From the NCBI GenBank assembly GCA_008828725.1, contig MEHQ01004095.1, positions 186,001-250,000 of the forward strand: DNA of 64,000 nt, in the 5' to 3' direction. This stretch comes from Saccharina japonica. Lineage: Eukaryota; Sar; Phaeophyceae; Laminariales; Laminariaceae. The translations under genes and the position numbers were made by a program. The notes below the pieces were generated by a model. It ran no database searches and was not told where the DNA came from. It saw only the letters and a program-made list of their open reading frames with translations. The stretch's first letter is position 1; every line of letters begins with the position of its first letter. Below, piece by piece: positions 1-11,098 of the stretch.

Positions 1-2305
1 TGCCGAGTGTGCGTGTTTCTGATTGATTATAGTGTGGTGCGCTGGTGGTGCTGGTGTGTTGGTGCTAGTGCTGGTGCTGGTGCTGGTGGTGCGATGTGTG
101 CGCTGGTGCTGTGCTGTGCTGGTGTTGGTTGCTGGTGCCGGTGCTGCTGTTGAATGTCGAACTTGTATCAAATTTGAATGTCGAATGTCGATTATTGCCG
201 AGTGTGCGTGTTTCTGATTGATTATAGTGTGGTGCGCTGGTGGTGCTGGTGTGTTGGTGCTAGTGCTGGTGCTGGTGCTGGTGGTGCGATGTGTGCGCTG
301 GTGCTGTGCTGTGCTGGTGTTGGTTGCTGGTGCCGGTGCTGCTGTTGAATGTCGAACTTGTATCAAATTTGAATGTCGAATGTCGATTATTGCCGAGTGT
401 GCGTGTTTCTGATTGATTATAGTGTGGTGCGCTGGTGGTGCTGGTGTGTTGGTGCTAGTGCTGGTGCTGGTGCTGGTGGTGCGATGTGTGCGCTGGTGCT
501 GTGCTGTGCTGGTGTTGGTTGCTGGTGCCGGTGCTGCTGTTGAATGTCGAACTTGTATCAAATTTGAATGTCGAATGTCGATTATTGCCGAGTGTGCGTG
601 TTTCTGATTGATTATAGTGTGGTGCGCTGGTGGTGCTGGTGTGTTGGTGCTAGTGCTGGTGCTGGTGCTGGTGGTGCGATGTGTGCGCTGGTGCTGTGCT
701 GTGCTGGTGTTGGTTGCTGGTGCCGGTGCTGCTGTTGAATGTCGAACTTGTATCAAATTTGAATGTCGAATGTCGATTATTGCCGAGTGTGCGTGTTTCT
801 GATTGATTATAGTGTGGTGCGCTGGTGGTGCTGGTGTGTTGGTGCTAGTGCTGGTGCTGGTGCTGGTGGTGCGATGTGTGCGCTGGTGCTGTGCTGTGCT
901 GGTGTTGGTTGCTGGTGCCGGTGCTGCTGTTGAATGTCGAACTTGTATCAAATTTGAATGTCGAATGTCGATTATTGCCGAGTGTGCGTGTTTCTGATTG
1001 ATTATAGTGTGGTGCGCTGGTGGTGCTGGTGTGTTGGTGCTAGTGCTGGTGCTGGTGCTGGTGGTGCGATGTGTGCGCTGGTGCTGTGCTGTGCTGGTGT
1101 TGGTTGCTGGTGCCGGTGCTGCTGTTGAATGTCGAACTTGTATCAAATTTGAATGTCGAATGTCGATTATTGCCGAGTGTGCGTGTTTCTGATTGATTAT
1201 AGTGTGGTGCGCTGGTGGTGCTGGTGTGTTGGTGCTAGTGCTGGTGCTGGTGCTGGTGGTGCGATGTGTGCGCTGGTGCTGTGCTGTGCTGGTGTTGGTT
1301 GCTGGTGCCGGTGCTGCTGTTGAATGTCGAACTTGTATCAAATTTGAATGTCGAATGTCGATTATTGCCGAGTGTGCGTGTTTCTGATTGATTATAGTGT
1401 GGTGCGCTGGTGGTGCTGGTGTGTTGGTGCTAGTGCTGGTGCTGGTGCTGGTGGTGCGATGTGTGCGCTGGTGCTGTGCTGTGCTGGTGTTGGTTGCTGG
1501 TGCCGGTGCTGCTGTTGAATGTCGAACTTGTATCAAATTTGAATGTCGAATGTCGATTATTGCCGAGTGTGCGTGTTTCTGATTGATTATAGTGTGGTGC
1601 GCTGGTGGTGCTGGTGTGTTGGTGCTAGTGCTGGTGCTGGTGCTGGTGGTGCGATGTGTGCGCTGGTGCTGTGCTGTGCTGGTGTTGGTTGCTGGTGCCG
1701 GTGCTGCTGTTGAATGTCGAACTTGTATCAAATTTGAATGTCGAATGTCGATTATTGCCGAGTGTGCGTGTTTCTGATTGATTATAGTGTGGTGCGCTGG
1801 TGGTGCTGGTGTGTTGGTGCTAGTGCTGGTGCTGGTGCTGGTGGTGCGATGTGTGCGCTGGTGCTGTGCTGTGCTGGTGTTGGTTGCTGGTGCCGGTGCT
1901 GCTGTTGAATGTCGAACTTGTATCAAATTTGAATGTCGAATGTCGATTATTGCCGAGTGTGCGTGTTTCTGATTGATTATAGTGTGGTGCGCTGGTGGTG
2001 CTGGTGTGTTGGTGCTAGTGCTGGTGCTGGTGCTGGTGGTGCGATGTGTGCGCTGGTGCTGTGCTGTGCTGGTGTTGGTTGCTGGTGCCGGTGCTGCTGT
2101 TGAATGTCGAACTTGCATCAAATTTGAATGTCGAATGTCGATTATTGCCGAGTGTGCGTGTTTCTGATTGATTATAGTGTGGTGCGCTGGTGGTGCTGGT
2201 GTGTTGGTGCTAGTGCTGGTGCTGGTGCTGGTGGTGCGATGTGTGCGCTGGTGCTGTGCTGGTGTTGGTTGCTGGTGCCGGTGCTGCTGTTGAATGTCGA
2301 ACTTG
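1..2305. repeat. 195-bp satellite array, 11 full units plus a shortened 12th
   Basis: Head-to-tail units start at 1, 196, 391 and so on to 1951, with a partial unit from 2146. Units 1-10 appear identical by eye. Unit 11 carries a single T-to-C change at about 2116. Unit 12 lacks 5 bp of the TGCTG run and stops matching near 2303. The array is GTGCTG-rich and continues off the left edge. Each unit holds an ATG-to-stop frame of 64 codons, but only because 195 is a multiple of 3. The predicted peptide is V/L/G/A low complexity, so I do not call it a gene. Confidence 0.97.
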
Positions 2306-2457
2306 TGTGTTTCGGAAAAGTGTTGTTATACACGTATTATCCACTAATTTTCTGCAAATTGATAGTATAATTGTTTACTATTGTTTGTGTCTAAATCCAT
2401 TGAAAGGTTAGCTGGTGCTGGTGTGTTGGTGCTGGTGCTAAATCCGTTAAAAGGTTA

Positions 2458-2553
2458 GCTGCCGGTAACTACGACGCCAGCGGGTTCAGTAGCAGTGGCG
2501 AATTCGACCTGAGCTCCCTCGACAACGATAGTCTCAGCCTGATGTCTGGATAA
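2458..2553 (+). CDS. Possible terminal exon of an upstream gene
   Basis: After a TTAG acceptor-like site at 2454-2457, a frame runs to a TAA at 2551-2553. It encodes a Ser/Asp-rich C-terminus (NYDASGFSSSGEFDLSSLDN and on to SLMSG). Composition and codon variety are quite unlike the GTGCTG repeats just upstream, which suggests genuine coding sequence. If real, the satellite array may lie inside or beside the preceding intron. The frame stays open back to 2404, so the true splice site is uncertain and the upstream exons would be off the window. No family recognised. Confidence 0.35.
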   Translation, partial: AAGNYDASGFSSSGEFDLSSLDNDSLSLMSG

Positions 2554-2963
2554 ACACTGGAAATATATACATCAATCACAGTTTTCCTACCATTTGCGTA
2601 TATTTTTTCAATCCAAGTTCCTGTCACACGGGGATAGGATCCTCGATGTAGTCATGTATCTATTCACAACACCACAGCTCCCACAATGCCTCTTTACACA
2701 ACCTAACCTTCACGTCAGTGTACTTCTGGGCCAGAGCTACCAGCTTCCCCTGGGATGCATAGTGAGACCATGTCTTAAAGTTTACGTTGAAATGGGTCAT
2801 CTTTCCCGTTGCCGAGTGTCATACGTCAATTTAATTTTAAAAAAAACTCCGATTTGTGCCCATGTATAGGTTCGCCGTGGCACAAGGGCACGTCGACAAC
2901 CAGACGATTTTTGGCATTCAGACCGAAGTCATCAAACACCCTCGTCGTTCCATCAACCCCTCA
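2554..2963. other. Unassigned spacer inside the inverted repeat
   Basis: Ordinary-complexity sequence between the candidate exon and the purine-rich tract. I see no convincing coding or repeat structure. Confidence 0.5.
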
Positions 2964-3425
2964 TTAATTCATATGAGGGGGGCGAGGAGAGGGGGGGCTC
3001 AGTGAGCGAGGACAAGAGGGGAGATTCCGTGAGAGAGGAGGAAATGGGAGATGACGAGGAGGAAGGGGGAGGGGGTTCCGCGAGCGAGGAGGAGGAGGGG
3101 GATTCAGCGGACGAGGAGGAGGATGATGAGGGGGGAGATTCGGAGGGAGATGGCGAGGAGGAAGGGGGAGGGTGTTCCGCGAGCGAGGATGATGAGGGGA
3201 ATTCCGCGGAGGAGGAGGAGGAGGGGGGTGGGCACATGGACGAGGATGAGGGGGGCGAGGAGGAAGGGGGACGGGGTTCCGCGAGCGAGGAGGAGGAGGG
3301 GAATTCCGCGGACGAGGAGGAGGAGGAGGAGGAGGAGGGGGATTCAGAGGGAGATGGCGAGGAGGAAGGGGGAGGGGGTTCCGCGAGCGAGGAGGATGAG
3401 GGGAATTCAACTTTGGCACGTGTAT
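2964..3425. repeat. Purine-rich GAGGAGG/GGGGGA minisatellite
   Basis: About 460 bp in which the plus strand is almost entirely purine, built from degenerate units of GAGGAGGA, a G-run, TTCCGCGAGCGAGG and GAGGAGGGG. Several frames stay open because of composition: one gives Glu/Gly/Ser on plus, others give Ser/Pro on minus. The acidic plus frame has no ATG and ends exactly at the start of the right inverted arm, so I regard it as non-coding. The tract could form triplex or G-quadruplex structures. Confidence 0.85.
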
Positions 3426-3585
3426 AACAACACTTTTCCGAAACACACAAGTTCGACATTCAACAGCAGCACCGGCACCAGCAACCAACACCAGCACAGC
3501 ACAGCACCAGCGCACACATCGCACCACCAGCGCCAGCACCAGCACTAGCACCAACACACCAGCACCACCAGCGCACCACACTATA

Positions 3586-4289
3586 CTCGGTCAAGACTAT
3601 GCGGAAACACGCACACTCGGCCAAGAGTATAATTGACATTCAAATTTGAGATCGATGATTGCCAATTTCGAGATAAAAAATTGACCTGAAACAGGCTCGA
3701 GATGAAATTTCCAGGTCGATTTTTTAAAACGTTAATACTAAAGAATAAACGCTTCAACAATATCCAACTACACTTGAAGAATTACTACAACTCGTTTATG
3801 TAAAAACAAAAAGGTTTTCAATGATTCCACCGAGCCCCAACCGTGCCAACCGGGTATTCCCCCGAGCGCCAGATCCATTTATACCGCTCTCTACAAATTT
3901 TCGTGGGTACCGTTAGCGTACGCTCGACGTAGCGCTTTGGGTACGTGTTTGTGCGTGATTGTTGAGCCGTTAGCTTTGTACATGCTGGTGCATGATTTTG
4001 CGGCGACCTCTTCGCCTCTATTTTTTTTTCGCTGTTTAAGGTGTAATATTGGTAGGGGTCAGGCATGACGCTGCTCAAAAATTTAATATATTCAAATTCA
4101 TTTCGAATGTGGAGTTTGTGTAATTTGAAGTGGCAAGAATGTGGGAGGGAACAGGGGTTATGGGAAAGTGTTGTAGAAGCTGGACACTTGCTGGCAAGCA
4201 GCGAAGCGAACAGCAGAGCAGCACGCAGAGCGCAAGGAGAGGTGCAGCGAGCAGAGGTTGGTATTGGTTTGAGCGTTTTTTCGGGCAAG
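3586..4289. other. Spacer between satellite unit and the Q-rich frame
   Basis: The first 65 bp are a diverged satellite remnant (ACACGCACACTCGG twice). The rest shows no gene I can support. It probably contains the 5' region of the downstream gag-like frame. Confidence 0.4.
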
Positions 4290-5510
4290 ATGAGCAACGC
4301 AGGCAAGCGACGGGCTCGCTTTGCGGCGAATGACAGCGAGGGAAGGAGAAGCGGAGAGGAGAAAGACGGAGAGGGCATCGGCAGCACCGAGGGGGAGGAG
4401 CTCGGAGCAGGCTCGGGCACGGGCTCCGGCAGCGGCATAGCTCGAGCCGACGAGCCGCAAGGAAGCAGCGGCAGCAGGCAGACGCCAGCTGAGCAGCTAC
4501 TGGAAGCCGTTTTGCTGCTCACAAAAGTCTTGCAACAACAGCCAGCGCAGCAACAGCAGCTAGCACAACAGCCGCAACAGCAGCAGCATCAGCAGCAGCA
4601 GCAGGCACCTCTCGAGCAGCAACAGCAACATCACCTAGCAGCACCCCCGGGTGGGCCTGAAGTACAGCAGCAACTCCATCAGCAGCAACACCTCCAACCA
4701 GCGCCCCCGGCTGAGCCCGCAGCACAGCAGCAGCCCGCAGTACAGCAGCCCCAGCAGATCGAGCCACAGATACCACAACAACCACCGTACCTGGCAGGAC
4801 AACACCACCACCACCAGGTAGCAGGGCAGCAGCAGCACGGCATGCAACAACCGCCTTACGCACAAGCTCCACACCTTCTGGGCATGCAGTTCCCAGGATG
4901 GTGACAGGGGGGAGGGCCTCCTTTGCAGCCACCGTGGGGTGGCGTGGGTGGCCCATTTGGGGGCATGGAGCAGTCAGCAGCTTAGAAACCCGTACCTCCA
5001 CTACAGCGAATCAGTGTGCAGGAGGCACCNGATGGCAGCACAAGGGCGTTCTCCCAGTCGTCCAATTTGTCTCATGTGCTCAGGTTTATCGTCGACCCTA
5101 ACAAGCGGCTCATCGACATGATCCCTCCCCCGATAGCAAACATCGACATAGACGCGTTTTTACCTCGGGTCGAACCGGGAACCGCGGCAGTGCCCCGAGC
5201 TGCCAGAGGTGCATTTCCAAACGTTCGTCCGAAGTGTCTGGTGAACGTGATCAACAGGGAGCAACGGAGTCCGCAGGGGGCGTGTCGCAGGGCAGGGGGA
5301 CTTGCTGATTTGAGGAGTGGCAGAAATGTCCAAGTACTCTCACCGCGTGCATGAACACGCTTACAACACACACGTCCCAAGGCAGCAGCAAGTCGCGGCG
5401 AGTGATTTTCGCGGCCAACAAGAGACATCAACGATCTTTTTTACGATTGGTTTTAGACGCCGCGGTCCCGGTGAAGACTGCCTTCCCAACTCCGCCCCGC
5501 CGGAAGGTGA
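4290..5510 (+). pseudogene. Glutamine-rich gag-like reading frame, broken
   Basis: ATG at 4290 opens a 204-codon frame: a basic/Ser start (MSNAGKRRARF), an acidic Gly/Glu stretch, a short leucine-rich helix (AEQLLEAVLLLTKVLQQQ), then about 120 residues dominated by Gln, Pro and His. The frame ends at TGA 4902-4904, but the same frame reads on as sensible protein, is interrupted again by TAG 4983-4985, and continues through IDMIPPPIANIDIDAFLP to TGA 5352-5354. From about 5222 a second frame carries the protein-like sequence (SKSRRVIFAANKRHQRSFLR), implying a frameshift. It then reaches a GTGAGT site at 5508. N at 5030 falls inside. The layout (Q-rich N-terminus, charged middle, basic tail) resembles a retroelement Gag, but no zinc knuckle, protease or polymerase follows. 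It could instead be a decayed host gene. Confidence 0.5.
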
Positions 5511-5539
5511 GTGTGCCGGAATAAATAGGAAACAACATT

Positions 5540-5605
5540 GAAGGCGAAGGTCAATAGGAGTACAAATAATGGTGAAGAAAATAGAAACGATGGGGACATA
5601 AACAC
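5540..5605. repeat. Short dispersed repeat, copy 1
   Basis: About 60 bp (AATAGGAGTACAAATA, then GAAAATAGAAACGATGGGG) recur with changes at 7330-7375 (AATAAGAGTACAAATGG, then GAAATAGAAACGAAGGGG). Function unknown; probably the end of an old mobile element. Confidence 0.6.
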
Positions 5606-6770
5606 AACCAAAGATACAAGAGCTGCCAAACAGTTAGACTTTGCGCATAGGTTTCCTTTGTTTCCGTGGTTTTCTGCTTTCGGGAATGTTTTGAGTGGTC
5701 AACACTGAAGGTCATGCTGCACATTGTCGGATGGCAAAGATGATGATAATAATGATAAGATATAATACGCTGAAGAAGACAGGAGAAGGCAAGAAACAAT
5801 AACGAACATATAAACACAAGACTGTCAACCTGATAACTCCGGAATTAAAGAAGAGTAAACAACGTCGACAGCTCTAGCACAAAGCGTGTAGGGGCAAACC
5901 TATTCTCGGTTGTCAATATTACAATGTCGGCGAATTTCCGAAGTCTAGATATAGGCCAACATACGAGTATAAGCATCCGTGCATGAACACATCCCTGCGT
6001 AAATATAAACGATCTTGCTCAACGACTGTGGCCTTGGCTAGGGTGAACAGTCACCGTCGCCAGTGTACGAGAGAGTGCTGTGTGCTGTCTTACGTACTCA
6101 TATATCACTCGTATACCTGCACATACATACTCGTACGAAGTGCTTCTTGGAGCCGGGTCGTGGATACCAAACAACACATATACTACTGTACGTCAACTCA
6201 ACACTACTATGGTACACCATCATCAGCACTTATACGAGTACCATCACCAGTGTGGTACGAGAGGAGAGTGTCTTATGAACTCGTATACTCGTACATACTG
6301 GTATGATATATACCTGCACATACATACATCTTGTCGGAAGCGCCCGGTAACATCTTGTCGGAGATCACCGTAAGGATCTCCCATGCAAGTATCACCAATT
6401 CAACCTGTCATAAGATCTCCGTATCTTATCGTGCAAACCAGATCTCGTGTGATCAACAACCTGGCGTCTCTTCGACGCGTACACAGACAAGAAGGAAAGT
6501 GCCACAGGCTCAAGCTGTGAACCTGGAGCCCGTATTCATACTTGTATTCATACGAGTACGCATGTACGACGGGGATGCGTAGTTGATACCAGGTTCGTTC
6601 ATACCAGGTACCAGACAGCACATACATACATACTCGTACATACGTCAAGTACTTGTACGACGACGGGGATACTTGGTTTTTTATACCAGGTACGTATCAT
6701 ATACAAGAAAAAAATCGCATTTTTTCAAGTTTGACATTTTGACATATCGATCGACAAACCCAACGACTGC
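5606..6770. other. Intergenic DNA rich in TACGAGTA / TACCAGGTAC words
   Basis: No supportable gene. Many short palindromic words (CTCGTAC, GTACGAG, ACCAGGTAC) recur between about 6080 and 6700, as elsewhere in the window. Open frames here are short and compositionally driven. Confidence 0.4.
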
Positions 6771-7312
6771 GTCATAAACTCTGAACGCATCGCGCTGGTG
6801 AGGACCTCCGATCCACCCTACGAGCGTAGTGCCACAGTTCTCACGCCTCCGTCGATGATATGCGGAGGGCGCAGAGCAGGCGTCTGACGAAAACACAGTT
6901 GGCAGCTGAGTTCAAAACAGAACACGAAAACTCTATCCGATCGCAAGAACGAGTGTTTTAAGGTTTTTCGACGAAGACCGTCGGACGCCGCAAGCAACCG
7001 CTCGCCCCCTAGACTACGAATCGTAATGATACCTTCGAGGCCGCTATGTACACTTGCTGGCCTTGCCTGGTACGAAGGTCGTTAGTCGTGGACTGAGTCT
7101 ATGTCGAGATCGAAGTTCAATCGTCGCATGCAGAATATATGTTCTATTTGTGGTTGATTTGGGAATTGGGCATCAAAGCGAACTGCTGTACGAAGAATTT
7201 TTTTTTTTCATCAGCGCTACTCTAAATTTCTATGATAAAGTGGGCATCAAAGATCACTTGATTAAAGTATTGTTTTTTGGGCATCAGACGAACTATATAT
7301 AATAGATAGATA
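6771..7312 (+). pseudogene. Degenerate transposase-like repeat, copy A
   Basis: A frame near 6850-6960 encodes DDMRRAQSRRLTKTQLAAEF, with a stop upstream and another at TAA 6958. It aligns residue by residue with DDMWWAPTRRLMKKHLAADV at 10803-10885. The conserved basic helix-like segment suggests the DNA-binding end of a transposase, but no catalytic triad is visible and the family is not identifiable. The copy ends in a 97-bp tail (7214-7312) that is repeated almost exactly at 8788-8883. Confidence 0.45.
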
Positions 7313-8787
7313 CTCGGGTCTGTGGAAGATTCTTAATAAGAGTACAAATGGTTGAGGAAATAGAAACGAAGGGGATTGACTCCGAATCAATGCGGGTTGT
7401 TTGATGGAAAACATATTTGAAATAGATGTGGCCAGGGGGGACAGGGGGGGGGGCTGGCTGTTCCTGAGAGCACGTTGTTTGTTGTTGTCGGTTGTCTCGC
7501 GGTCATAGCGAAAGGGCCTTGCAAAATCCCTCGCGAGACTGTGGCTGTGCTGATGATCGAGATAATTTGACTCGTGCATGTGCATGCATACCGAGTTTTT
7601 CGTGAAAACTATAACAGGGCACAAATACTGCATACTCTGCTTACGTATATACAGCAGGCACATTGTATGTACGTTATACAGCAGGCACATTGTATGTACG
7701 TACAATGAAATAAAATTCAAGAGAAGTCGCACAGCACCCCACAGAAGAGGATTGCGCAAAACGAAAAACCGCAAGGCGGTACGTTGCTGTTCCGTGAACG
7801 GACAAGACAGATTGGAAACATATACGCATACATTGAAGACATACGCAACAAGACTAAGTTAGGGTTACTTATTATGTACGTATATACGTGCGTGCACAGA
7901 CAGCATGATTACAGCATGATGCAGGCTCGCGAGGATGTCACGTGAGCATGTCACCTGGGCATGGCTCTGAACGTTGTGTGTCGTTGAAGAGCTACTATAC
8001 GGTGTCTCGCGGCATCGTCTAGCCCGGTATGATACGTGGTATCCTGGTATCACCTTATTGCGCCGCATTCACAAAAATCGTCTATTTCTTGCCATCGCAG
8101 AGTGATCGAGATTTGTTTTAGAAACCAAAACAAGCAAACACAGCCACCACCACCACCACCACCACCACCAGCGACACGTTTCTGCTGGTAACTAAGTGCT
8201 GGTGCTCAGCTGGTGGTGTGGTAATGGTGGCGGTGCTTGACTTAAGGATGGTTGTTGGTGATCTCTGGTACCTGCTCGTCCCTGGTACCTGGTATGGGGT
8301 GGAATACGTATGCTTGTTTTCCCGAGGACCACCCGTGGTACCTGGTAAGTAGGCCATGCGACATGACCAAGCTTCGCGAACTCGGGACGGCTTTGAACGC
8401 GAGCAGAGGTAGGAGGAGGGGGCATTATCCAGGGGCCTTCAGAGACCCCGTCCGTTTCTAAAGCAGTGGTGCTTTCATCGCGTACGGTGACAGAAGGCCA
8501 CGTACGTATCATACGATACGAGTACGACCAGAACGAGGATGAACGATACAATCTCAGCAAGGGTTAAAAGTAGCAACCGCACTGCTGCAATACCCGTACG
8601 CAGAGCAGCCGCGAATCGCTGTAGCCACGACGACAGGCACGGCGCATGTACGAGTTGTACTACAGTATCCCAGCCTGCGACGTAAGAAGACGGTGCCGGG
8701 CATACCGGCGTAGGGATATTATAATGAGCGTGCGTTTTGAACGTGTGTGGGACAAAAAAAAATGTTTTTTTGTTTGTTTGCATTTGC
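7313..8787. other. Intergenic DNA with a CCA microsatellite
   Basis: It contains the second short dispersed repeat at 7330-7375, a G-run at 7435-7452, a repeated AGCAGGCACATTGTATGTACG unit at 7651-7702, a (CCA)n tract at 8141-8170 and several GGTACCTGGTA palindromes at 8268-8350. No convincing coding exon. Confidence 0.5.
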
Positions 8788-8883
8788 TCCACTCTAAGTT
8801 GCTATGATAAAGTGGGCATCAAAGATCACTTGATTAAAGTATTGTTTTTTGGGCATCAGACGAACTAGATATAATAGATACAT
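8788..8883. repeat. Solo copy of the 97-bp element tail
   Basis: Near-identical to 7214-7312 over its whole length, with about four differences (for example CTAAATTTCTATGATAAAG versus CTAAGTTGCTATGATAAAG). The body seen upstream of the other copy is absent, so this looks like a truncated insertion or solo end. Confidence 0.85.
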
Positions 8884-10110
8884 CATAGTACACGTGAATG
8901 GTGTATTTTTGAGCAGAGTCACGCTCGACCCCTATTGATGCGATACATAAGTGAGCGGAGTTGACGACCGCACCGCGAAAAGCATCTGTTAAAAACGCTA
9001 CGCGCAACAAGCAAGAATATTGCTTTTATGAGCAGCGTCATGCCTGGCCCGTACGGTATCAACGCCATCCTGATGCTCCTACAAGCTTGTTCGTATAAGT
9101 GCTGTATCGAATATACGCCAACGCGTTACGAGCGTCAAGCGGGCGTGAATATACCGGGTGTATGACGGATCGAGAGTCACTCGGCGCACCAGGTGCGAGC
9201 GAGCTTCTCACCTATGTGCGTGCCTGAACTAGTCCTACTAAGCATGCCACTGGCAGTTGTAGACCGTAGAGCACCAGAGTCTATACAGTATAGGACATAT
9301 GGTGGTATCATGCGGACATATGAAAACTCGTGTGGTCGCCGGTCGCGTCATCAGCACCATGGTATCTATCTTCTCTCCCCCGTCAATATTCAACTCTCCA
9401 CCTCACTTCCTGCCGTGCGCGCGAGTGTGGTCTTCCCTCTATTTGACGGTATATCGAGGGCAAGGCTCGGGCCCCATTACTAGAGGTGTAGTATGTATGT
9501 AGGTGTAGTGCTGACGGTGCCCATATCTGGTAGCGGTGTTCTATAGTTTAATATTATTCACCCCTTCTCAAACCTTATGTGTACTGCTGCGCGGTTGGTC
9601 ATATATATGGTGCTTGCGTAAAACATAACGTACTGCTTCGCGGTTGCTATGCTGTTTTGGTGTGTATTTTTGTGTTTATGATTTAATATTACGCGTACGG
9701 GTTGGCTCACACTACGACGGGTAGGCTCACACGGCGACGGGTAGGCGCTGCGCAATAGAAAGGTATTGTGTGCGCGGCCGGCTCCAGGATACGTCCCTCC
9801 TTCTAAAAGACCGGCTATGAACACAAAAGTGGAGTGTGTGGGGTTACCTCTTCTCACGCATATATGAACTCCCCGAGTCCAGGGTCTGTTGAGTCTGTTG
9901 AGTGGGATTGGGGTTGTACCCCTACAGACCCTGAGCCTCGAGACCGAGCTCTGCTGAGTGAGGCATACTGCGCGACCCCTATCAGGGTGGCGGACTCCGC
10001 GCTCACTCACCCACATTAAACCACCCACACTGTACAGCATCAGGACCCCTGTGGTGTCTGCCCTCGGTCCCACGTGGGGACCGAGGAGCAGACCGGTCAT
10101 CACCTACCGA
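8884..10110. other. Unassigned region
   Basis: A minus frame of 181 codons covers 9558-10103, but its composition is not persuasive and no splice sites fit it. GTAGGCTCACAC-type short repeats occur at 9700-9745. Nothing here is supported as a gene. Confidence 0.35.
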
Positions 10111-10410
10111 AGGTTCTGTAGACAGTAGAACACCAGAGTAGGAGAGTACTGACCTTGTTTAGTGAGATGGACCGTTGAAGGATATCATCGTGTGTGGTGT
10201 GGATTCAAATATATATGGGTACTTGGGCGGGGACCGGGGATATGTACGAGTACGAGTAATTACTCGTGTTTGAAATATAATACAACTCTGTTTACCTACC
10301 TAACCTAGCACCTGGGATTGGTGCTTGGTTAGCCCCCTTCTGGGCTAGAAGGGGGATAGCCTCTGATCATAAGACCCTTGCCTGACCCAGGCGTGTCTAT
10401 AGTTATCGAT
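10111..10410 (+). repeat. One-armed relative of the 11.1-kb foldback element
   Basis: From GTAGACAGTAGAACACCAG near 10120 through CTGACC..GTTTAGTGAGATGG and on to CCAGGCGTGTCTATAG near 10403, this matches the left arm plus loop of the foldback at 11226-11530, with roughly one difference in five. No right inverted arm is present. Confidence 0.75.
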
Positions 10411-11060
10411 AACTTTGATTGATCACGTCAAAGTTGAACAGGATTTTTTTTCTGGGGCGATAGCGGCAGAATCGCGCCGCGTTTTTCGGCATGAAGTTTC
10501 CTTCGCGGTGAGGAGGGCGCTCTTCTCTCGAACGACGGACTCAGTGATAACCTCCTCGCTGTACATACTGTTGCAAACTCTCACAAAATCTATGTTTCAC
10601 TACCTGGGCTATGACATAGTTGTTGATCTCAGATCTATGTGTTTTAGTCTAGCCTCCAATAAGTGGAACACAGAGAGACCCCCCCCTCAGTGAGCGATCA
10701 AAGAGAGGTCGGCGGTCTGAACATGGGCCAAAAGTGTGGTGCGGCACCGGGTCTGAAAGCAGACTCCCTTGTGCTGCATGAGAGTTATCACACCTTGGTG
10801 GATGATATGTGGTGGGCGCCGACCAGGCGTCTGATGAAAAAGCATTTGGCAGCGGATGTGTTGAAAACAGACGACAAAAATTCTTGATCGCTCCGATAGG
10901 ATCTTCGACGGTTGCACGAGGGAGCTTACAAAAGGTGATTGTCGAGTGTGAGATATTTTTTCAAAAAAACAAGTTGATATTAATGACAACTCTATTTTGA
11001 AGGTATCATTTAGGCATCACCCTGTCTGTATATGATAGATAGATATGTAGTGGAGCATTT
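10411..11060 (+). pseudogene. Degenerate transposase-like repeat, copy B
   Basis: A 75-codon frame at 10663-10887 carries VDDMWWAPTRRLMKKHLAA, matching copy A near 6850-6960, and stops at TGA 10885. The tail at 11000-11045 (GGCATCA..TATATGATAGATAGATA) resembles the end of copy A. Both copies are too decayed to name. The shared frame and shared tail indicate descent from one coding mobile element. Confidence 0.45.
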
Positions 11061-11098
11061 GCCTTATTGCATGTGTTGAATACGGTATCAATGGTTAC

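Larger units (their letters stand above)
2173..3585. repeat. Inverted repeat: satellite edge copy and its reverse complement around a 1.08-kb spacer
   Basis: The left arm at 2173-2335 and right arm at 3418-3585 are reverse complements, differing mainly by the short GCTGT deletion in the left arm and a few substitutions. The right arm keeps the undeleted form found in the array units. Beyond 3585 a more diverged satellite-like stretch continues to about 3650. The arrangement could be an inverted duplication of the array edge or the ends of a mobile unit that captured satellite sequence. Confidence 0.9.

Noticed and set aside
1..2305. CRISPR array
   Set aside because: The units are contiguous 195-bp repeats with no unique spacers, in a eukaryotic context.
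1..2370. Twelve identical 64-80-codon open frames in the satellite
   Set aside because: They arise because the 195-bp unit is a multiple of three. The peptide is low complexity and no initiation or splicing context is present.
3002..3427. Acidic Glu/Gly/Ser protein and its Ser/Pro antisense partners
   Set aside because: No ATG. All frames follow from the purine-rich minisatellite, and the frame stops at the repeat arm.
9558..10103. 181-codon minus-strand frame
   Set aside because: No splice context and no recognisable domain, and the composition is not clearly coding.
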